DNA of 8,183 nt from JBFHRB01 sp041591915 (GTDB lineage Bacteria > Actinomycetota > Nitriliruptoria > Nitriliruptorales > Nitriliruptoraceae), in the NCBI GenBank assembly GCA_041591915.1, contig JBFHRB010000154.1, positions 1 to 8,183 on the forward strand, in the 5' to 3' direction. Positions 1 to 4,604 of this stretch are shown one piece after another. The first letter of the stretch is position 1. Every line of letters starts with the position of its first letter. Below the pieces are notes generated by a model. That model had not been told where the DNA came from and did not search any database. It saw only the letters and a list, made by a program, of their open reading frames with translations. A program made the translations under genes and the position numbers.

Positions 1-489
1 GAGTCGACGACCGAGCCGGACGAGGCGGGCCGGATGATGCAGGAGCTCGCCGTCGAGGACGCGGCACGCGACCTGTCCGCGGCCATCGACGTGCTGCTCG
101 CCCGAGCCGAGTGCTCGTCCTCGAAGGTCGGGGTCATCGGGTTCTGCATGGGCGGGGCACTGGCACTCGTTGCCGCGAACATCGCCCCGGACAAGGTCGC
201 GGCGACCGCACCGTTCTACGCCGTGTTCTGGTACGGCGACCCAAACCTCAGCAAGGTGGCGTGCCCGGTGCAGATGCACATCGGCACCGCCGACGAGTAC
301 ATCTCGGTCGACGCCGTGGAGTCGCTTGCCGACGGGGTGCGAAGCGGGGGAGCGAGCGTCGAGGTCCTGACCTACGACGGGGCCGGCCACGCGTTCTTCA
401 ACGACTCGCGCCCGGATGCCCACGATGCCGACGCCGCTGCGCAGGCCAGGGGCGCGGTGCTGGGCTTCCTGCGCCAGCACGTCAGCTGA
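1..489 (+). CDS. Dienelactone hydrolase family protein, C-terminal part (5' end outside window)
   Basis: The reading frame is open from base 1 to the TGA at 487-489, giving 162 residues. Dienelactone hydrolases are usually about 220-250 residues, so some 60-80 N-terminal residues lie upstream; the ATG at 34 is internal and not the true start. An alpha/beta-hydrolase nucleophile elbow is visible as GFCMGG with cysteine as nucleophile (residue 49 of the fragment), typical of this family rather than serine esterases. The acid is probably Asp98 in GTADEY, and the catalytic His130 lies in GAGHAFFN followed by RPD, the hallmark C-terminal motif. The family is cytoplasmic and hydrolyses dienelactones in chloroaromatic and related degradation, but many members have unknown substrates, so the true substrate is open. 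No pathway partner is seen beside it. A convergent small gene begins 63 bases downstream. The family call is confident; the function is not. Confidence 0.9.
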   Translation, partial: ESTTEPDEAGRMMQELAVEDAARDLSAAIDVLLARAECSSSKVGVIGFCMGGALALVAANIAPDKVAATAPFYAVFWYGDPNLSKVACPVQMHIGTADEYISVDAVESLADGVRSGGASVEVLTYDGAGHAFFNDSRPDAHDADAAAQARGAVLGFLRQHVS

Positions 490-552
490 CGACCAGGACG
501 TCTCGCCTGCCCTGACCGCCTGAGCGCACCGTCTGCCAGTCGCGCCGCGGCC

Positions 553-777
553 TCAGGCCTCGGCCGGGGCCTCGTCGCGCGACCCCTCGGCTGCCTCGAT
601 CTCGTCCGCGAAGTCGGGGAACAGCGTGACGAGGGTCGACGCCGTGATCCCACGCTCGAGGAGTCGTCGGACGACCTCCGGTCGCCGCTGGACCAGCGTC
701 CACTGCGGGGACAGGACGTCCTCATGCGGGGTGGCTGAGGGGTTGATGGGCGGCTCCTCGGTACAGCGCCTCGACAC
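553..777 (-). CDS. Small hypothetical protein (74 aa), convergent to the hydrolase gene
   Basis: This frame reads leftward from GTG at 777-775 to TGA at 555-553. Third positions are mostly G or C, as in the clear genes here, and the residue mix looks protein-like. The first 25 or so residues are polar and proline-rich. Residues about 27-65 look like a compact helical unit (PQWTLVQRRPEVVRRLLERG, then a segment containing TLFPDFADEIEAAEG), and the tail is acidic and alanine-rich. No signal peptide, membrane segment or metal motif is visible. A weak AGGA lies 10 bases before the GTG. A better GGAGG-like run lies inside the frame but is not followed by a usable start codon. I do not recognise the family. 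It could be a DNA- or protein-binding accessory, or a spurious frame; coding bias favours a real gene. It converges on the hydrolase gene, so the two may share a termination region. Confidence 0.5.
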   Translation of the reverse strand: MSRRCTEEPPINPSATPHEDVLSPQWTLVQRRPEVVRRLLERGITASTLVTLFPDFADEIEAAEGSRDEAPAEA

Positions 778-926
778 GCGGGGCGTGTCCTGCGCACATC
801 GTCGGCACGCGAGCCGGGGGGCTTGAGCGCGGGGCCTCGTGACGTGGAACCGTGGATCGGCTCGTGGTGACCGTAACCAACCGGGGGATGGCTCGTTGTG
901 ACTAGCAACACCCCACCAGCTCCCTC

Positions 927-931
927 AAGGA
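927..931 (+). promoter_or_regulatory. Ribosome binding site deciding the ATG 940 start
   Basis: AAGGA lies 8 bases upstream of ATG 940. It is the reason for preferring this codon over the in-frame GTG at 898. The run AGGACCCCC here also recurs before sufR and sufB. Confidence 0.55.
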
Positions 932-939
932 CCCCCACG

Positions 940-1185
940 ATGCAGTCCTCCGCCCCCCGTCTCACGTCCGTGATGGGCGTCGCCCGGGCCCTGATCTCGA
1001 CCGTCGGCGCCGACGTCGCGGTCGACGTCCTGATCGTCGAGTTCGGCTGGGACCTCACGTTCCAGGCCCTGGCGCTCCTCCGTGGCGAGGACGCCGAACG
1101 CGCCTTCGCCCTCTCGTGGGAGTACCTCGTCTTCGGGCGCTACGAGCAGGAGCTCCGCGGCGTCCCGCAGACGCGCGATGCCTGA
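940..1185 (+). CDS. Small hypothetical protein (81 aa)
   Basis: The frame is open from a GTG at 898, but I choose the ATG at 940. AAGGA at 927-931 sits 8 bases before it, while nothing comparable precedes the GTG, and the extra 14 N-terminal residues are a low-complexity Thr/Pro stretch. The product is 81 residues ending at TGA 1183-1185. Residues about 8-45 are rich in Ala/Val/Leu (MGVARALISTVGADVAVDVL) but interrupted by Asp and Glu, which fits packed helices in a soluble protein better than a membrane span. The second half has Trp, Phe and Tyr residues (FGWDLTFQALALL, SWEYLVFGRYEQEL), suggesting a folded helical domain. There is no known motif and I cannot assign a family. It stands alone, with a hairpin about 60 bases downstream that could end its transcript. 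Codon bias matches neighbouring real genes. Confidence 0.55.
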   Translation: MQSSAPRLTSVMGVARALISTVGADVAVDVLIVEFGWDLTFQALALLRGEDAERAFALSWEYLVFGRYEQELRGVPQTRDA

Positions 1186-1243
1186 GTAGCCACGGGCACG
1201 CCCCGCCCCCCGTCCGGCACCCCTCAGCCGACCGCCCCCGCCG

Positions 1244-1267
1244 CGCGCCCGCCATCCGGCGGGCGCG
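1244..1267 (+). terminator. Perfect 10-bp GC hairpin, likely terminator
   Basis: Arms CGCGCCCGCC (1244-1253) and GGCGGGCGCG (1258-1267) are exact reverse complements around the 4-base loop ATCC. It starts 58 bases after the stop of the small gene ending at 1185 and lies well upstream of the response-regulator start. No T-run follows, so it is not a classical intrinsic terminator, but U-poor hairpins of this kind are commonly seen after genes in GC-rich actinobacteria. Its position suggests it separates the small gene from the response-regulator transcript. Confidence 0.55.
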
Positions 1268-1272
1268 TCGCG

Positions 1273-1300
1273 TTGGGCAGCGCGCGCTGACGGATATGTC
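1273..1300 (+). promoter_or_regulatory. Weak candidate promoter for the response-regulator gene
   Basis: TTGGGC (1273-1278) and TATGTC (1295-1300) are spaced by 16 bases, giving partial matches to -35 and -10 boxes. The -10 falls in a short AT-rich island (GATATGTCCGATATC, 1293-1307) that stands out in this GC-rich gap and is itself an inverted repeat. Transcription from here would leave a leader of about 100 bases before the TTG start at 1413. The match is poor and the call is tentative. Confidence 0.25.
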
Positions 1301-1307
1301 CGATATC
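1293..1307. repeat. Short inverted repeat GATAT-N5-ATATC, possible operator
   Basis: GATAT (1293-1297) and ATATC (1303-1307) are exact reverse complements separated by GTCCG. This is the most AT-rich spot in the gap before the response-regulator gene. A dimeric regulator could bind here, overlapping the weak candidate promoter. No known regulator can be named from the sequence. Confidence 0.3.
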
Positions 1308-1400
1308 TTGCCCCGTGGGTGCCCGCCGGTGGTCACACTCGCAGCAGGGCCCGCCCAGCGGTACCGTGCACACGGGCAACGTGCCCGCAGGAACGCAGCC

Positions 1401-1405
1401 AGGAG
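1401..1405 (+). promoter_or_regulatory. Ribosome binding site deciding the TTG 1413 start
   Basis: AGGAG sits 7 bases before TTG 1413. The upstream part of the same open frame encodes Arg/Pro-rich sequence with no family resemblance, whereas the receiver domain begins exactly at this TTG (AKVIVCDDD). Confidence 0.75.
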
Positions 1406-1412
1406 CACCTCG

Positions 1413-1859
1413 TTGGCCAAGGTCATCGTCTGCGATGACGATCCCGGCATCCGGGAGCTCCTCGAGGTCACGCTCGAGGACGACTACGACGTCGTCGTCG
1501 CCACGAACGGGCGCGAGGTGCTCGAGGTGCTCGCCGAGCACCCGGACACCGGCTGCCTGGTGCTCGACGTGATGATGCCCGAGATGGACGGCATGGAGGC
1601 GCTGCGCCGCATCCGTCAGGGCGAGGAGAGCGCGGACGTCGGCGTCATCATGCTCACGGCTCGGACCGGCGAGGACGACCACATGAACGCCTTCGGCTTC
1701 GGCGCGGATGCCTACCTCACCAAGCCCTTCGACCCGGACGAGCTCCTGGCCACGATCGCCACGACCCTGGGGCGCACGCCCGAGGAGCGCGCTGCCGTCC
1801 GTGCCGAGGAACGGTCCAAGGCGGCCCTCCTCCGCCAGCTCGAACGCCGCTTCGGCTGA
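1413..1859 (+). CDS. Single-domain response regulator (CheY-like receiver)
   Basis: The product is 148 residues from TTG 1413, chosen because AGGAG lies 7 bases upstream and the receiver fold starts there. All receiver landmarks are present: the acidic cluster Asp8-Asp9-Asp10, the phospho-acceptor Asp52 in LVLDVMMPEMDG, Thr82 in MLTART, Tyr101, and Lys104 in YLTKPF. The domain ends around residue 118. The remaining 30 residues are a charged, Arg/Glu-rich helix (EERAAVRAEERSKAALLRQL), with no DNA-binding or enzymatic output domain. It should be a cytoplasmic protein phosphorylated by a histidine kinase, but no kinase gene is adjacent, so it is an orphan here. It may act by binding a partner protein, relaying phosphate, or through the charged tail. 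A truncated OmpR-type regulator is unlikely, since the stop is clean and the tail is intact. The receiver call is very secure; the pathway is unknown. Confidence 0.92.
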   Translation: MAKVIVCDDDPGIRELLEVTLEDDYDVVVATNGREVLEVLAEHPDTGCLVLDVMMPEMDGMEALRRIRQGEESADVGVIMLTARTGEDDHMNAFGFGADAYLTKPFDPDELLATIATTLGRTPEERAAVRAEERSKAALLRQLERRFG

Positions 1860-1968
1860 CCCGCCCGGCAAGGGTGGAGCCCCGAGTCACCCTCACGGCA
1901 TCGGTCGCACCTTCATGCTCCCGCGCCCAGGCGCCTCGGGGCCCCGGGGCCAGTGCCATCGGCGGGGT

Positions 1969-2026
1969 CGCGAGGACGCGACGTCGTCGCATTGCCCGGC
2001 GCGGGTCGTCGGTCGACGTCCTCGCG
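1969..2026. repeat. Long-range 10-bp inverted repeat (possible stem-loop)
   Basis: CGCGAGGACG (1969-1978) and CGTCCTCGCG (2017-2026) are exact reverse complements. With a single bulged base (2016), four more pairs form inside (1979-1982 with 2012-2015), giving 14 pairs around a GC-rich 29-base loop. It lies 110 bases beyond the response-regulator stop with no T-run after it. It could be a terminator, a structured RNA or a protein-binding site; the short words it is made of are common in this genome, so chance is also possible. Confidence 0.35.
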
Positions 2027-2177
2027 CTCCTTCCGACGGTGCGCAGCACGCCGTAACAGCGGCGCGCTCTGTCCTCAAGCACCGTGTCGGAGGCGCCACC
2101 ACAACCGGTGGCCCTGACCACGACCGACCGTACGGACCCCCTCTCGTGCCGTCAACGGATCCGCCCGATCGGGCCTG

Positions 2178-2214
2178 CCCGCCGTCCGCGGGGTGTCCGG
2201 GTGGCGGACGGGGG
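2178..2214 (+). repeat. Hairpin just upstream of the suf promoter, possible terminator/insulator
   Basis: CCGTCCGC (2182-2189) pairs exactly with GCGGACGG (2204-2211) around a 14-base loop. CCC (2178-2180) and GGG (2212-2214) extend the stem past one bulged G. It ends about 11 bases before the -35 box of the suf promoter and follows the palindrome at 2163-2174. Its place suits a terminator that stops upstream transcription from entering suf, but a regulator site is equally possible. Confidence 0.4.
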
Positions 2215-2225
2215 CCGTGTGCGGT

Positions 2226-2254
2226 TTGCGGCGTCGGGGGCAGGTTCCTACTAT
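2226..2254 (+). promoter_or_regulatory. Promoter of the suf operon
   Basis: TTGCGG (2226-2231) and TACTAT (2249-2254) are separated by 17 bases, the preferred spacing for the housekeeping sigma factor. TACTAT matches TATAAT at four of six bases, including the conserved TA at positions 1-2 and the final T. The predicted transcription start is near 2261, leaving a leader of about 87 bases before the sufR GTG. An alternative, weaker -10 (TTATCT, 2268-2273) lies further down. The SufR-like operator covers the predicted start point. Confidence 0.6.
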
Positions 2255-2289
2255 CGCAACCTGCGGGTTATCTAAATCTGCGGGTTGCG
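2255..2289. repeat. Nested direct (CTGCGGGTT x2) and inverted (CGCAACC/GGTTGCG) repeats at the suf promoter
   Basis: CTGCGGGTT occurs at 2261-2269 and 2278-2286, a 17-base period. CGCAACC (2255-2261) is the exact reverse complement of GGTTGCG (2283-2289). The arrangement gives one SufR-like dyad plus an extra half-site further into the leader, and would also let the leader RNA fold into a stem if transcription starts upstream of 2255. Confidence 0.55.
2257..2270. promoter_or_regulatory. Candidate SufR operator (CAAC-N6-GTTA)
   Basis: CAAC (2257-2260), six bases, then GTTA (2267-2270) match CAAC-N6-GTTG at seven of eight defined bases. From memory, CAAC-N6-GTTG is the site reported for SufR in cyanobacteria and Streptomyces. 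The box begins 2 bases after the -10 hexamer and spans the predicted start of transcription, the right place for a repressor to block initiation of its own operon. A second GTTG follows at 2284-2287. Assignment rests on motif and position; binding is inferred. Confidence 0.6.
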
Positions 2290-2347
2290 AATACCTGCAG
2301 CCGGCGCCCGCGAAGCCCCACCGCCGCCCGCCACACACAGGACCCCC

Positions 2348-3160
2348 GTGAGCAGCAGCGCCTCCGTCGACACGGCGGCCACGACGACCCCGGACACGCC
2401 GGGTCTCGTGGCGCTGCTCGGCGAGCCTCGCGCCACGATAGTGCGGCTCCTGCGCGACCGTGGGGCGTTGTCGGCGGGCGAGCTCGCCGACGAACTCGGC
2501 ATCTCCGACGTCGCCGTCCGCAAGCACCTGGCCGTCCTCGAGGACGAGGGCTTCATCGGCGCTGAGACGGTCAAGCAGCCACGCGGACGCCCCGTCGCCC
2601 GCTATCACCTCAGCGACCGCGCCCGACACCTCTTCCCGAGCCGCTACGCCGCCATGGCGACGGAGCTCCTCGACTTCATCGCGGACAAGCACGGCCGCGA
2701 CGGGCTGCGCGAGTACCTGCAGTGGCGCGTCGACCGCGAGACGGCACGCCTGGCCGACGAGGTCACAGCTGACGGGATCGAGGGGCGTCTCGCCCAGCTC
2801 TCGGAGGCCCTGACCGCAGCCGGGTACGAGTCGACGCTCAGCGCCGACGGCACGAGCTTCGAGCTCACCCAGCACCACTGCGCGATCTACGACGTCGCCG
2901 AGCAGCACCCCGAGATGTGCGCCTACGAGGCCGCCACGTTCAAGGCCGTCCTCGGCGAGGACGTCAGGCTCAGCCGCCGCGAGACCCTCGCGACCGGCGG
3001 GGCCGCCTGCGTCTGCACCGTCACGCCGAAGGGGACGCCGTCCGCCCGCGCTGGCGCCACCGAACTCCCCATCATCAGCACCGACGCGATCACCACCGCC
3101 CCTGAGACCACCAGCAAGGGATCGACCGGCACACGCCGGACGGAGGACCCCCGTGAGTGA
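2348..3160 (+). CDS. sufR: SufR, Fe-S cluster-sensing repressor of the suf operon
   Basis: Product is 270 residues from GTG 2348. AGGA (2339-2342) lies 5 bases upstream, and the leaderless extension to 2285 would run into the operator region, so this start is preferred. Residues about 20-75 form a winged helix-turn-helix (LSAGELADELGISDVAVRKHLAVLEDEGFI), followed by a wing containing RGRPVARYHL, as in the ArsR/DeoR-like SufR family. The middle is a helical dimerisation/ligand region. Cys178 and Cys191 are spaced C-X12-C, then Cys221 and Cys223 (CVC) follow 29 residues later; three or four of these would hold the Fe-S cluster. The last 45 residues are a Thr/Ser-rich tail without visible motif. 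Known SufR proteins repress suf when their cluster is intact and release it under iron limitation or oxidative stress. It is first in the operon and overlaps sufB by 8 bases, so autoregulation is expected. Confidence 0.92.
   Translation: MSSSASVDTAATTTPDTPGLVALLGEPRATIVRLLRDRGALSAGELADELGISDVAVRKHLAVLEDEGFIGAETVKQPRGRPVARYHLSDRARHLFPSRYAAMATELLDFIADKHGRDGLREYLQWRVDRETARLADEVTADGIEGRLAQLSEALTAAGYESTLSADGTSFELTQHHCAIYDVAEQHPEMCAYEAATFKAVLGEDVRLSRRETLATGGAACVCTVTPKGTPSARAGATELPIISTDAITTAPETTSKGSTGTRRTEDPRE
3142..3147 (+). promoter_or_regulatory. Ribosome binding site of sufB inside the sufR 3' end
   Basis: GGAGGA lies 5 bases before GTG 3153. The surrounding 14 bases from AGGA through GTGAG (3144-3157) are identical to those at the sufR start (2339-2352). 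Confidence 0.8.
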
Positions 3161-4604
3161 CACCACCCTTCCCACCAGCCTGACCGAGGCCGAGCGCAAC
3201 CAGCGCGAGGTCGCGGACGACCTGGGCGCGTACAAGTTCGGCTGGGCCGACAGTGACGACAAGTACTCGTTCACGTCCAAGCGCGGCCTGACCCGCGAGA
3301 CCGTCGAGGAGATCTCGGCGCTCAAGGACGAGCCGCAGTGGATGCTCGACCTGCGACTGCGGGCCTACGACGCCTTCCTGCGTCGGCCGATGCCGAACTG
3401 GGGCAGCGACCTCAGCGCGATCGACTTCGACGACATCTACTACTTCGTCCGCGCGACGGAGCAGCAGGCCGCGTCGTGGGACGACCTGCCCGAGGACATC
3501 AAGAACACGTACGACAAGCTCGGCATCCCCGAGGCCGAGCAGAAGCGCCTCATCGCGGGCGTCGCCGCCCAGTACGAGTCCGAGGTCGTCTACCACAAGA
3601 TCCGCGAGGACCTCGAGGAGAAGGGCGTCCTGTTCCTCGACACGGACACCGCGCTCCGCGAGCACCCCGAGATCTTCCGCGAGCACTTCGCGACGGTCAT
3701 CCCGCCGAACGACAACAAGTTCGCCGCGCTCAACACGGCCGTGTGGTCCGGCGGGTCGTTCATCTGGGTGCCGGAGGGCGTCAAGGTCGACATCCCGCTG
3801 CAGGCCTACTTCCGCATCAACAAGGAGAACATGGGCCAGTTCGAGCGGACGCTGATCATCGCCGAGCCCGGCAGCTACATCCACTACGTGGAGGGCTGCA
3901 CGGCGCCGATCTACAGCTCCGACTCGCTGCACTCCGCGGTCGTCGAGATCATCGTGAAGAAGGGCGCCCGCGTCCGCTACACGACGATCCAGAACTGGTC
4001 GACCAACGTCTACAACCTCGTCACCAAGCGCGCCGTCGCGCACGAGGACGCCACGATGGAGTGGATCGACGGCAACATCGGCTCCAAGGTCACCATGAAG
4101 TACCCGGCCGTCTGGCTGATGGGCCGCGGCGCGAAGGGCGAGGTCCTGTCCGTCGCCTACGCCAACGACGGCCAGCACCAGGACGCCGGGGCGAAGATGG
4201 TCCACGTCGCGTCCGACACGACCTCCAACATCGTGTCGAAGTCGATCTCGAAGGGCACCGGTCGCACCAGCTACCGGGGCCTCGTCAAGGTCGAGGACGG
4301 CGCGCACCGGGTCCGCAGCGCGGTCAAGTGTGACGCCCTGATGCTCGACGACGCCTCGCGCTCGGACACCTACCCGTACATGGAGATCGAGGAGAACGAC
4401 GCCACGGTCGAGCACGAGGCCACGGTGTCCAAGGTCAGCGACGACCAGCTCTTCTACATGATGAGCCGCGGCATCGACGAGGACGAGGCCATGGCCATGA
4501 TCGTCCGCGGCTTCATCGAGCCGATCGCCCGCGAGCTCCCCATGGAGTACGCGGTCGAGCTGAACCGCCTGATCGAGCTCGAGATGGAGGGCGCGATCGG
4601 ATGA
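3153..4604 (+). CDS. sufB: SufB, Fe-S cluster scaffold subunit
   Basis: The product is 483 residues, a normal full length. SufB forms the cytoplasmic SufBC2D complex, receives sulfur from SufS (via SufE or SufU) and builds the nascent cluster with SufD and SufC. The N-terminal third carries family sequence (KYSFTSKRGLTRETVEEIS, PEAEQKRLIAGVAAQYESE). The beta-helix core spans roughly residues 190-450 and includes VEGCTAP with Cys249. The C-terminal segment has Cys393 in VKCDALML, then VEHEATVSKV (His421) and the closing QLFYMMSRGIDEDEA motif. Cys393 and the Glu/His pair correspond to positions implicated in cluster assembly in E. coli SufB. These are the only two cysteines. Unlike mycobacterial SufB there is no intein. 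GTG 3153 has a strong GGAGGA 5 bases upstream. The gene overlaps sufR by 8 bases and sufD by 4 (ATGA). Confidence 0.98.
   Translation: MSDTTLPTSLTEAERNQREVADDLGAYKFGWADSDDKYSFTSKRGLTRETVEEISALKDEPQWMLDLRLRAYDAFLRRPMPNWGSDLSAIDFDDIYYFVRATEQQAASWDDLPEDIKNTYDKLGIPEAEQKRLIAGVAAQYESEVVYHKIREDLEEKGVLFLDTDTALREHPEIFREHFATVIPPNDNKFAALNTAVWSGGSFIWVPEGVKVDIPLQAYFRINKENMGQFERTLIIAEPGSYIHYVEGCTAPIYSSDSLHSAVVEIIVKKGARVRYTTIQNWSTNVYNLVTKRAVAHEDATMEWIDGNIGSKVTMKYPAVWLMGRGAKGEVLSVAYANDGQHQDAGAKMVHVASDTTSNIVSKSISKGTGRTSYRGLVKVEDGAHRVRSAVKCDALMLDDASRSDTYPYMEIEENDATVEHEATVSKVSDDQLFYMMSRGIDEDEAMAMIVRGFIEPIARELPMEYAVELNRLIELEMEGAIG

Larger units (their letters stand above)
1860..2225. other. Gap without a convincing gene, rich in inverted repeats
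   Basis: Between the response-regulator stop and the suf promoter I see no convincing gene. The open frames here translate to Arg/Pro/Gly/Ser-rich text without family features and lack good ribosome sites. Structure is present: a 12-base palindrome GGCCCCGGGGCC at 1940-1951, a 10-bp inverted repeat at 1969-1978/2017-2026, a 12-base palindrome GCCCGATCGGGC at 2163-2174, and a hairpin at 2178-2214. Some of these may terminate the response-regulator transcript; others may insulate or regulate suf. A small RNA gene is possible but not shown. Confidence 0.5.

Noticed and set aside
846..876. GGAAC ... CGTAA as an ECF-sigma promoter for the small gene
   Set aside because: The spacing between the two elements is 21 bases, longer than the usual 15-18 or so, and the -10-like part is a weak match.
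888..905. Five-codon mini-frame (M-A-R-C-D-stop) as a cysteine leader peptide
   Set aside because: Only one cysteine codon, no attenuator structure, and a frame this short arises easily by chance.
895..909. GTTG-N7-CAAC dyad before the small gene at 940, as a possible second SufR site
   Set aside because: The half-sites are in the reverse order and the spacing is 7, unlike CAAC-N6-GTTG. There is no promoter match beside it.
1940..1951. GGCCCCGGGGCC palindrome as the response-regulator terminator
   Set aside because: It is a self-complementary run with no room for a loop, no T-run follows, and flanking bases do not extend a coherent stem.
2075..3325. 416-residue minus-strand frame opposite sufR
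   Set aside because: Low-complexity shadow of sufR, with no family features, and it would run through the suf promoter.
3153..4604. Intein in SufB, as found in mycobacteria
   Set aside because: The protein is 483 residues with uninterrupted family sequence and no splicing-junction insert.
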